Shown here: piece after piece, positions 1 to 6,546 of the stretch
Numbering within the stretch: the first letter of the stretch is position 1
Layout of the letters: the number at the start of each line of letters is the position of its first letter
NCBI GenBank assembly: GCA_007136055.1
Contig: SLHT01000071.1
Location: 1 to 11,237, forward strand
Length of the DNA: 11,237 nt
Source: Syntrophomonadaceae bacterium
GTDB taxonomy: Bacteria > Bacillota > Dethiobacteria > DTU022
Direction: 5' to 3'
Notes under the pieces: generated by a model
Told to the model about the DNA's origin: nothing
What the model saw: the letters and a program-made list of their open reading frames with translations, nothing else
Database searches by the model: none
Made by a program: the position numbers and the translations under genes

Positions 1-1289
1 ATATGGGTGGATGGCCGCCTCCGTGGGGTATTGAGCTCAGGGCTGACCCGCTTCGGCTATTTATATTAATTGTTGTGATCAGCGTCAGCCTGTGGATTTT
101 TATTTATGCGCTTCGCGACCTGCAGCATGAACTGAAAAGACGGGTTATCGGCTGGTATTATACTCTTTATGCTCTCCTTGTCGGTTCTATGGCCGGTATA
201 GTGTTGACCAATGATCTCTTTAACCTTTTTGTTTTGATGGAGATATGCGCCATTTCAGCCTGCGCGATTATTTCAATAAAAGAAGACAGGGAGTGCCTGG
301 AGGCCAGTTTTAAGTATTTAATCTTAAGCGCCATGGGCACCGGATGCTTTCTGCTTGGTGTGGTTATGCTTTACATGGCGACCGGTTATCTCAATTACAG
401 CTTTTTACATGTTGAACTGGCCGAGGCTTTTAACCTTTACCCGCGCAATATATTTACCGCAGCTGCGCTGTTCATAGTCGCCTTTGGCACGAAAGCAGCC
501 CTGTTCCCACTGCATGTTTGGCTGCCCGATGCCCACGCTTCAGCTCCTTCTCCATCCAGTGCGATGCTCTCTGGTGTGGTTATTAAAGTATATGCTTTTG
601 CTCTTTTCCTGATGTTCTACGAAGTTTTTCCGCGCACTTTACTGGAGACCATACCGCTCAATGAAATTATTTTATGGTTGGCGGCGCTGGGGACTCTCTT
701 TGGCTCTATTTATGCCATGTTGCAATCAGACTTAAAAAAAATGCTGGCCTTTTCCAGTATCGGTCAGATCGCTTATATTTTTATGGGGATCGGCCTTAAC
801 CATGATTCAGCGCTGATTGGCGGTTTTTATCATATTATGGTTCATGCTGTAACTAAGGCAATGCTTTTTATGGCTGCAGGTGTTATTATTTATTCTACGG
901 GAGTTCGGGAAATTAGACACTTAGCCGGTATTGGGCGGGTCCTGCCGGTTACCATGATCGCTTTTACAATCGGCAGCGCTTCGATGGTCGGCATCCCGGG
1001 AACGGGCGGTCTAATCAGTAAGTGGTTCTTAGCTCTAAGCGCGCTTGAAATCGGGCGACCGGTATTCGTTTTGGTCATCTTGGCCAGCAGCCTGCTCAAT
1101 GCTGTTTACTACATGCCTATCGTGATCAGCGCTTTTATGCAGCAGGAGACTGTTAAAAAAGATGTAAAGCCTGTTCCCCGGGTTATGCTGGCCTGTATGG
1201 TAGTCGGGATGATTTTTATCGTTATTGCCGGTTTTTACACAACCCCGGTAGTCACACTTATAGAGCAGGCAGTTGCAATTTATTTTTAA
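1..1289 (+). CDS. Proton-conducting antiporter subunit, MrpD/MnhD-like (5' partial)
   Basis: This is an integral membrane subunit of the Mrp antiporter / complex I NuoL-M-N superfamily, moving H+ (possibly exchanged for Na+) across the cytoplasmic membrane. The window opens inside the gene. The in-frame ATG at 3 is probably an internal Met, because the visible GGWPPPWGIELRADPL motif normally lies about 60-70 residues into MrpD-type proteins. Numbered from that Met, 428 residues remain. Key residues are E80 in TM5 (DLFNLFVLMEI), K164 in TM7 (GTKAALFPLHVWLPDAHAS), K195 in TM8 (SGVVIK), H281 and K285 (HAVTKAMLF), and K340 in TM12 (GGLISKW). The full proton-pathway set is therefore present. The stop is TAA at 1287-1289. 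A 76-nt gap with its own promoter candidate separates it from the next paralogue. The family is certain; whether the complex is Mrp-like or redox-linked cannot be told without the upstream genes. Confidence 0.92.
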   Translation, partial: MGGWPPPWGIELRADPLRLFILIVVISVSLWIFIYALRDLQHELKRRVIGWYYTLYALLVGSMAGIVLTNDLFNLFVLMEICAISACAIISIKEDRECLEASFKYLILSAMGTGCFLLGVVMLYMATGYLNYSFLHVELAEAFNLYPRNIFTAAALFIVAFGTKAALFPLHVWLPDAHASAPSPSSAMLSGVVIKVYAFALFLMFYEVFPRTLLETIPLNEIILWLAALGTLFGSIYAMLQSDLKKMLAFSSIGQIAYIFMGIGLNHDSALIGGFYHIMVHAVTKAMLFMAAGVIIYSTGVREIRHLAGIGRVLPVTMIAFTIGSASMVGIPGTGGLISKWFLALSALEIGRPVFVLVILASSLLNAVYYMPIVISAFMQQETVKKDVKPVPRVMLACMVVGMIFIVIAGFYTTPVVTLIEQAVAIYF

Positions 1290-1311
1290 AAAAGGAATCT
1301 TCCCTTATCAG

Positions 1312-1341
1312 TTGAAATATTCAGGTAACAGCGTTTATAAT
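1312..1341 (+). promoter_or_regulatory. Candidate sigma-A promoter inside the antiporter cluster
   Basis: The -35 box TTGAAA (1312-1317, 5 of 6 to consensus) and the -10 box TATAAT (1336-1341, 6 of 6) are separated by 18 nt. The expected transcription start is near 1348, giving a leader of roughly 24 nt before the second antiporter gene, with its Shine-Dalgarno site at 1358-1365. This would let the second and third antiporter genes be expressed without the first. It is a sequence match only. Confidence 0.6.
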
Positions 1342-1357
1342 ATCTTTATCAAACCTC

Positions 1358-1365
1358 GGGGGTGA
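1358..1365 (+). promoter_or_regulatory. Ribosome binding site that decides the start of the second antiporter gene
   Basis: GGGGGTGA differs from the ideal GGAGGTGA by one base. It abuts the ATG at 1366 with no spacer, which is poor for initiation. It stands 6 nt before the in-frame TTG at 1372, which is ideal. The ATG at 1381 would have a 15-nt spacer. TTG 1372 is therefore favoured. Confidence 0.6.
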
Positions 1366-1371
1366 ATGTAT

Positions 1372-2883
1372 TTGGGCCAGATGACAATAGTTGCAATAAT
1401 AATCGCGATTGTGGGTTTCCCAATCCTAATGACACCGGTGATTATGTATTCAAGCCGCATATCAGAGAAACTTCGCAATACGCTCTCTGTGGTAACCTCG
1501 GCAATTACCTTTGGATTGACATTATCCCTTTACCCTTTTGTTATTGGTGGCGGCGAGATTCAGGTTACCGTTTTTGAAGTTTTACCGAATCTCGAGATAT
1601 CGTTGCGCCTTGATATTTTAAGTTTTTGCCTCGCGGCCCTGTCCTCATTCATCTGGTTTTTGTGCACCATTTATTCACTGGATTACATGGCTAGGGAGCA
1701 TGCCTGTGATCGCTACTATCCTGTTTTGATCTTTACCCTGGGAGCCTGTCAGGGTATATTTTTTGCAGGCGACCTGTTCAGCCTTTTTGTCTTTTTCGAG
1801 CTGATGTCTTTGATTGCCTATATTCTGGTTATTCATGAAGAAACAGAGGAAGCGTTGAAAGCCGGTTATAAATACCTGGTCATGACTATTATCGGTGGTC
1901 TAGCCCTGTTCTTTGGCATGATAATCATCTTTGAATTGGGCGGCACTGTTTCGCTGGGGGTCGGAGTAATTATCGAAGAGACCTCAACTTTAGCTTTTCT
2001 AGCATTTATCTGCTTCTTAATTGGTTTCGGTATGAAAGCGGGGATGTTTCCCCTGCACGTCTGGCTGCCTGATGCTCACCCTGTCGCGCCTTCACCAGCC
2101 AGCGCACTTCTTTCCGGGGTCATGCTTAAAACCGGGGCTTACGGGTTGATCAGGGTTATCTTTCACGTGTTCTCACCTGAGCTGATACAAAGTGGTGGTT
2201 GGGATATCGTTTTAAGTGTCCTTGCTGTTATCACTATACTACTCGGTTCGGCCGTTGCCCTGACCCAGGAAGACATCAAGCGCCGCCTGGCCTACTCCAG
2301 CATCAGCCAGTTGGGTTACGTCCTGCTGGGTCTGAGTATATTAAACAGCAATGCCGTTATCGGCGCGGTTTTTCATATTTTTAGTCATGCTTTTATGAAA
2401 AGTGTACTCTTTCTCGCTGCGGGGGCAATAATCTGGAACACTGGAAAGCGCCAGATTGCTGACATGAAGGGCATCGGCAGGCAGATGCCTGTAACCATGG
2501 GCTGTTTTTCGATTGCCGCCCTGGCCATGATCGGCATTCCGCCCCTGAACGGTTTTTTGAGTAAATGGACTCTGGCCCTCGGAGCGCTAGATGCGAATAT
2601 GGTTATATATGTTTTAGTTTTGTTGGTCAGCAGCCTTTTAAACGCTTTGTACTACCTGCCTATTATTATCCCGGCATTTTTTGATCTGCCGGGCGAATCG
2701 AGTCACGAGCATCATGATCAACACAAGGAAATTCAGTTCAACATGCAGGATGCAACACCAAGCATGCTTTCTGTTATGGTTATTCTAGCTTTTTGCACCC
2801 TGATATTCGGTTTAACACCGAACAATATTGTTTTTACATTGTCACGCTTTGCTGCACAGTATCTGCTAGGGGGGGCCTTCTAG
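1372..2883 (+). CDS. Proton-conducting antiporter subunit, MrpD/NuoM-like (second of three)
   Basis: This is a complete antiporter-type membrane subunit of the NuoL/M/N-MrpA/D superfamily. It has 503 residues from TTG 1372 (505 from ATG 1366), the usual MrpD length, with about 14 membrane segments. In the 505-residue numbering the proton-path residues are E145 in TM5 (LFVFFELMSL), K224 in TM7 (GMKAGMFPLHVWLPDAHPVA), K255 in TM8 (SGVMLK), H341 and K345 (HAFMKSVLFL) and K400 in TM12 (NGFLSKW). A hydrophilic, His-rich loop (SHEHHDQHKE, about 446-455) lies between the last membrane helices. It has its own promoter candidate upstream, and its TAG stop abuts the TTG start of the third paralogue, so the two are surely co-translated. 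Presence of all charged residues argues for an active channel. The coupling ion is unknown. Confidence 0.93.
   Translation: MGQMTIVAIIIAIVGFPILMTPVIMYSSRISEKLRNTLSVVTSAITFGLTLSLYPFVIGGGEIQVTVFEVLPNLEISLRLDILSFCLAALSSFIWFLCTIYSLDYMAREHACDRYYPVLIFTLGACQGIFFAGDLFSLFVFFELMSLIAYILVIHEETEEALKAGYKYLVMTIIGGLALFFGMIIIFELGGTVSLGVGVIIEETSTLAFLAFICFLIGFGMKAGMFPLHVWLPDAHPVAPSPASALLSGVMLKTGAYGLIRVIFHVFSPELIQSGGWDIVLSVLAVITILLGSAVALTQEDIKRRLAYSSISQLGYVLLGLSILNSNAVIGAVFHIFSHAFMKSVLFLAAGAIIWNTGKRQIADMKGIGRQMPVTMGCFSIAALAMIGIPPLNGFLSKWTLALGALDANMVIYVLVLLVSSLLNALYYLPIIIPAFFDLPGESSHEHHDQHKEIQFNMQDATPSMLSVMVILAFCTLIFGLTPNNIVFTLSRFAAQYLLGGAF
2868..2875 (+). promoter_or_regulatory. Ribosome binding site supporting a TTG start for the third antiporter gene
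   Basis: AGGGGGGG ends 8 nt before TTG 2884, which itself follows directly on the TAG stop of the preceding gene. No ATG occurs near the N-terminus before the first membrane helix, so the TTG start is well supported. Confidence 0.6.
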
Positions 2884-5157
2884 TTGTTTGCTGCGGCGGC
2901 GAATTATGTTTTGTTAACCGGGCCGCTTTACTACTCAAGCTTACCCCTGTGGATTACCTTTTTGCCCATGCTGGCCGGTATAGGGATCTATTTTCTTAAG
3001 GATCACTGGGAAATAGCGCGCAAGGGGTGTGCATTAATTGTTTCTTTCCTTTCATTCATCGGTGTGGTCCTGCTCTTCCCCCTGAGCCTGGCCGGTAGCG
3101 TATCATATGATTTGATCGATTTTATGCAGATGGGCCTTTTTTTTGAGGTGGATCTGATTGGCTGGATCTTTGCTTTTTTAATTACCCTGGTCTGGTTCCT
3201 GGCGACTGTATTTTCATTTGCGTACATGGATTTTGAACACAACAGGCGTCGCTATTACAGTTTCCTGATTTTCACCCTTGGAGCGACCCTGGGTGTTGTT
3301 ATGGCCGGTGACTTTTTTACCCTGTTTTTATTTTTTGAACTGATGACCCTTAGTTCATTCATCCTTGTTATTCATGAGCAGGATGCCGAATCGATGAAAG
3401 CGGGTATGCTTTATCTCTATTTAGGCATTTTCGGCGGATTGGCTTTGCTTTTTGCGATCATGATGCTGTTTAGCGCTACAGGCTCGGTTGATATTGTCCC
3501 GGCTATTGAATTGTTGGGAGGTCAGCGGACTTTTATTTTTGTCTGTTTCCTGATTGGTTTTGGAATTAAGGCCGGGTTGGTGCCTATGCACATCTGGCTG
3601 CCCCAGGCCCATCCGGTCGCGCCTTCCCCTGCCAGCGCCCTTCTTTCGGGGATAATGATCAAAAGCGGAGCTTACGGCATACTAAGGGTTTCGCTGATTT
3701 TATTTTCCTCACCGGCTGAACTACCTGCTCCTGATGCATCCTACCTGTTTATACTGGGTAATGTTTTAATGTGGATCGGCATTGTTACCATGCTTGCTGG
3801 CGCCACGATGGCCCTGCTGCAGACCAATATGAAAAGAATTCTGGCTTACAGCAGCGTTAGCCAGATTGGCTATATTGCTACTGGCCTGGGTGTGGCCGCT
3901 TTCCTGGGTATCGAAGGAGGTATGGGCTTTGCCGGTGCAGTTTATCACGTCATTAACCATGCTTTTTTCAAAGCGGGGCTCTTTATGATGGTAGGAACCA
4001 TTTATATCTACACCCATGAGCTGGAACTGCCTCGTCTTGGAGGAATGTTTAAAAAAATGCCCCTGGTGGGAATTACATTTCTTGTTGCCGCTTTCGGTAT
4101 TGCCGGAATTCCCGGTTTTAACGGTTATCCGAGCAAAACACTGGTGCATGATGCCCTTTTGATTGCGATAAGAGATTACAGCCTGATCAGTTTCGAAGTG
4201 GCGGAAAAAATATTTGTCCTCACCAGCGCTTTAACTATTTGCTATTTTATCAAGTTGTTTAGGGGTGTATTTCTGGGATCCGTACCGGAAAAACTGGATC
4301 GTGACTACAGGTTGCCCTTTTCGGTTAATGCCGTACTGGGCAGTTTTGCCCTGATTATTATCGGGATTGGCTTTTTCCCCAACTTGATCCTTGAGCGGAT
4401 CCTGGTTCCTGCGTCAGAGGGGCTTAATTACGAAGGGTACGCTATGGATCATCTCTATCACTTTCACTTTTTTGAATGGCCCCCCCTTGAAGCAATGCTT
4501 ATAGTTGTCGTTTTGGCCATGTTTATTTATATTCCCGGGGCTTACAGGGGTTGGTTCGACTGGAAACCGCCCTGGTGGTTAAGCATCTATGCTTTGATTT
4601 ATGAGCCGATTACTCATCGTATATTAGATGCCACCTGCCGTGCAGGGGTATTAGTTGACTCTTCTGTTGATAGTGCCTACGATCGGTCCGGCATTATGGC
4701 CAGGATCTGGTGCAAGTATATCGGCAATTTTGATGCGGGCCTGGACCGTTTCTATGAAAAAACAAGTAAGGGAGCCCGTGAACTGGCTGATCGATCTGCC
4801 GAAATGGATTCGAAACTCGATGACTTATATGAAAAGACGGGTAAGGGAGCTCGTAAACTGGCCGACCGTTCTACTGATATGGATTCAGCATTAGACGAAG
4901 CCTACCGGAAAACCGGGGAAACAGCCAAAAAGCTGGTCAATCAGACCTCGAATGCTGAGCGCAGGCTTGACGGCGTCTATGATAGTGTTGGCAAAAAAAC
5001 CAGGGAAGAGATCAATAAGATGCTGTCCGAAAAGAAAAAGCAACGTTTTGATCCCGCCAAGTGGACCACCAAAAATTTAAGTTTCGATACGCTGCTCCTG
5101 GTCCTGGTTCTTTTAATTGTCATGGGGGTAATATTTTATTTTGGACGTTCTCTCTAA
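2884..5157 (+). CDS. Antiporter subunit with repeat-bearing C-terminal helix (third of three)
   Basis: This is a NuoL/MrpA-N/MrpD-like membrane subunit of 757 residues, about 250 longer than its neighbours. The core (about 1-505) carries E152 in TM5 (LFFELMTL), K229 in TM7 (GIKAGLVPMHIWLPQAHPVA), K260 in TM8, H359 and K363 (INHAFFKAGLF) and K418 (GYPSKT). Another hydrophobic segment (about 535-551) and a Trp-rich stretch (WFDWKPPWWL) follow, then a helix typical of the family's C-terminus (LVDSSVDSAY). Five 25-residue tandem repeats (595-719) come next, then a Lys-rich border (KKKQRFDPAKWTTK) and a terminal membrane helix (about 734-753). The Lys/Arg-rich flank suggests the repeats face the cytoplasm. 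Start TTG 2884 is set by the G-rich site before it. The family call is firm. The idea that the tail clamps neighbouring subunits, as the NuoL lateral helix does, is inference. Confidence 0.92.
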   Translation: MFAAAANYVLLTGPLYYSSLPLWITFLPMLAGIGIYFLKDHWEIARKGCALIVSFLSFIGVVLLFPLSLAGSVSYDLIDFMQMGLFFEVDLIGWIFAFLITLVWFLATVFSFAYMDFEHNRRRYYSFLIFTLGATLGVVMAGDFFTLFLFFELMTLSSFILVIHEQDAESMKAGMLYLYLGIFGGLALLFAIMMLFSATGSVDIVPAIELLGGQRTFIFVCFLIGFGIKAGLVPMHIWLPQAHPVAPSPASALLSGIMIKSGAYGILRVSLILFSSPAELPAPDASYLFILGNVLMWIGIVTMLAGATMALLQTNMKRILAYSSVSQIGYIATGLGVAAFLGIEGGMGFAGAVYHVINHAFFKAGLFMMVGTIYIYTHELELPRLGGMFKKMPLVGITFLVAAFGIAGIPGFNGYPSKTLVHDALLIAIRDYSLISFEVAEKIFVLTSALTICYFIKLFRGVFLGSVPEKLDRDYRLPFSVNAVLGSFALIIIGIGFFPNLILERILVPASEGLNYEGYAMDHLYHFHFFEWPPLEAMLIVVVLAMFIYIPGAYRGWFDWKPPWWLSIYALIYEPITHRILDATCRAGVLVDSSVDSAYDRSGIMARIWCKYIGNFDAGLDRFYEKTSKGARELADRSAEMDSKLDDLYEKTGKGARKLADRSTDMDSALDEAYRKTGETAKKLVNQTSNAERRLDGVYDSVGKKTREEINKMLSEKKKQRFDPAKWTTKNLSFDTLLLVLVLLIVMGVIFYFGRSL
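4666..5040 (+). repeat. Five tandem 75-bp coding repeats (25 residues each)
   Basis: Units lie at 4666-4740 (degenerate), 4741-4815, 4816-4890, 4891-4965 and 4966-5040. All stay in frame inside the third antiporter gene. Units 2 and 3 match at 18 of 25 residues; units 3 and 4 at 9 of 25. The shared pattern is L/V-D-x-x-Y at positions 1-5 and, in the middle units, KT, AR/AK, LADRS and MDS. Apolar or small residues fall at positions 1, 5, 8, 12, 15, 19 and 22, a 4-3-4-3 spacing with one extra 4-step at each unit boundary. That is a heptad coiled-coil pattern with one stutter per unit (7+7+11). Confidence 0.85.
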
Positions 5158-5170
5158 AAAGGATTATTTG

Positions 5171-5247
5171 CAAAAAAACTTTTTTTAAGAAGAAGCTAAA
5201 TCCGGCTTTGAAACGAGGTTGAAACGGGTTAATAGCAGAAATATTAT
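5171..5247 (+). promoter_or_regulatory. Intergenic A/T tract and possible promoter before the Gx-type gene
   Basis: The 107-nt gap after the antiporter block holds an A7-C-T7 tract (5172-5186), then the octamer TTGAAACG twice (5208-5215 and 5219-5226). The second copy gives TTGAAA (5219-5224), a 17-nt spacer and TATTAT (5242-5247, 5 of 6 to consensus). Against it, transcription would begin near 5254, inside the AAAGGG ribosome site at 5251-5256, leaving almost no leader. No GC-rich terminator hairpin is present, so read-through from the antiporter genes is possible. Confidence 0.35.
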
Positions 5248-5264
5248 CTGAAAGGGCTAACTAA

Positions 5265-5831
5265 ATGGAGCAATCCGGCTTACAGTTACGTAACCGCCTA
5301 AACTATCTAACTTACCTGGCAGTACTGATCACATTTGCCGTTGTTATTCACACAGTCGAAGCAGCCCTGCCTCTGCCTATGCCCGTTCCCGGAGTCAGGC
5401 TTGGCCTGGCTAACGTGATCACTATTCTCACCCTGGTTTTGTTCGGTCTGCGCAGTGGCCTGCTTATTGCAGTCTTACGTTCTGTGCTGGGCAGTCTTTT
5501 TGTCGGCGGGCTTTTCGGTTTCGGTTTTTGGCTCAGTGTTACGGCAGGGGTGGTCAGCTGTCTGGCCATGGGCCTGGTCCTAGTTTTGCAAAAACGAGGT
5601 CTGGTCAGCCTGGTATCGGTTAGCGTAATCGGGGCAGCCGTCCATAACCTGACTCAACTGTTTTTGGCCAGCCTGATTATTGCCAACCCCGATCTGCTAA
5701 GAGGTTATTATCCACTTTTGCTGCTTTTATCCGTGCCGACAGGTTTATTTACGGGTGTTACAGCCCATTACCTCGAAGGTGTGACCAAACGCATGATCAT
5801 AAAGACAGCCCCCCCGGAGTCATCACAATGA
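5265..5831 (+). CDS. Gx transporter / heptaprenyl diphosphate synthase component I-like membrane protein
   Basis: This 188-residue, strongly hydrophobic protein has about five or six membrane helices and belongs to the Gx transporter family (Pfam Hpre_diP_synt_I). Two family signatures are visible: PVPGVRLGLAN at 40-50, which resembles the loop of ECF-type substrate-binding (S) components, and GAAVHNLTQL at 123-132. The family was named for a component of heptaprenyl diphosphate synthesis, but the fold points to small-molecule uptake; the substrate is unknown. A weak ribosome site AAAGGG (5251-5256) stands 8 nt before ATG 5265. Its TGA overlaps the maf start in an ATGA, so the two are translationally coupled. 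The polyprenyl synthase, ApbE-like and NusG-II genes that often accompany it are not in the window. Confidence 0.85.
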   Translation: MEQSGLQLRNRLNYLTYLAVLITFAVVIHTVEAALPLPMPVPGVRLGLANVITILTLVLFGLRSGLLIAVLRSVLGSLFVGGLFGFGFWLSVTAGVVSCLAMGLVLVLQKRGLVSLVSVSVIGAAVHNLTQLFLASLIIANPDLLRGYYPLLLLLSVPTGLFTGVTAHYLEGVTKRMIIKTAPPESSQ

Positions 5832-6397
5832 GCCTGGTCCTCGCTTCCGCATCTCCGCGTCGTGCCGAGTTACTGCGGCAGGTTGGTATTCCCTTTGAAA
5901 TTATTGAGCCTGGTATTGTAGAAAAACCGGATTATACCTTGCTATTACCTGAAATGGTTATCGGCCTGGCCCGCCATAAAGCGCTTGCTGTGTCTGCAAG
6001 GCTGGAACAGGGCATTGTTTTAGCTGCCGATACAATTGTTTTATATCGGGGAAAAATTTTAGGAAAACCCCGCGACAGGGAAGATGCCCGGTGTATGCTT
6101 CGCCTCTTAAGCGGTGATGCACATCAAGTCCTGACCGGAGTAATCCTGGTGGATGCTGCTACTGGTAAAGATGAAAGTGGCTTATCAGTGACTAAAGTGT
6201 GGATGAAAGAGCTGTCAGAAAAAGTTATCTATACTTATGTCGGTTCAAGCGAACCGCTCGACAAGGCAGGAGCTTACGGAATTCAGGGTAAAGCCGCCCT
6301 TTTTGTAGAGAAAATAGAAGGCTGCTATTTTAACGTGGTCGGCCTGCCCTTAAGCCTGTTTTATGATTTAACGAAAAGGATGAATTTGGAGATATAA
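5828..6397 (+). CDS. maf: Maf-family nucleoside triphosphate pyrophosphatase (dTTP/UTP type)
   Basis: This 189-residue cytoplasmic enzyme hydrolyses non-canonical or excess nucleoside triphosphates to the monophosphate and pyrophosphate, and is linked in Bacillus to septum control. Family motifs are complete: ASASPRR at 6-12 (phosphate binding), AADTIV at 66-71 with the catalytic D68, GKILGKPRD around K80, and EPLDKAGAYGIQG at 142-154. Gln153 in GIQG and the DKAGAYGIQG form mark the YhdE subgroup, known for dTTP/UTP, rather than the YceF subgroup (m7GTP). The ATG lies within the ATGA overlap with the upstream gene, with CGGAG just before it. Length is normal. A 137- to 149-nt gap without a convincing promoter or terminator leads to radC. 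Confidence 0.95.
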   Translation: MSLVLASASPRRAELLRQVGIPFEIIEPGIVEKPDYTLLLPEMVIGLARHKALAVSARLEQGIVLAADTIVLYRGKILGKPRDREDARCMLRLLSGDAHQVLTGVILVDAATGKDESGLSVTKVWMKELSEKVIYTYVGSSEPLDKAGAYGIQGKAALFVEKIEGCYFNVVGLPLSLFYDLTKRMNLEI

Positions 6398-6546
6398 ACA
6401 TTAATATATTCGTAGATCGAAATCAAAGAATCTTTAAGCGGATAGTTCGAAGCAGACCGGTTTTAAATATAGCTTTTATCATTGCTTTGTCCGGTTTCTG
6501 ACCTCCAATATGTGAACTCTAAAACGCAGAAAGGATGATGACTACA

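Noticed and set aside
3..5. ATG at 3 as the true start of the first antiporter gene
   Set aside because: The protein from here begins in the GGWPPPWGIEL region, which is internal in MrpD-type proteins, and the first membrane helices are missing. The gene more likely starts upstream of the window.
1362..1577. Open frame starting at GTG 1362, sharing the ribosome site of the second antiporter gene
   Set aside because: It overlaps the clearly coding antiporter frame, and its product (Asn-rich start, no family features) looks like an out-of-frame reading.
2040..3680. Near-identical DNA blocks around PSPASALLSG in the second and third antiporter genes as a mobile or recombination repeat
   Set aside because: The similarity follows the strongly conserved TM7-TM8 protein motif of paralogues and fades outside it.
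3766..4149. 127-codon open frame on the - strand inside the third antiporter gene
   Set aside because: It is antisense to highly conserved antiporter sequence, with no ribosome site or recognisable product.
4666..5040. The 75-bp repeats as a CRISPR array or non-coding satellite
   Set aside because: Units abut without spacers, diverge mainly at the codon level and stay in frame inside a conserved gene, so they are coding repeats.
5171..5187. A7-C-T7 as an intrinsic terminator after the antiporter genes
   Set aside because: The arms are only A-T pairs with a one-base centre, so no stable hairpin forms and there is no GC stem before the T run.
6398..6534. Promoter or terminator between maf and radC
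   Set aside because: The best boxes (TTGCTT, TATAGC) lack partners at proper spacing, and AAAGA-A-TCTTT is too tight to form a hairpin. I see nothing convincing here beyond two short CCGGTTT copies.
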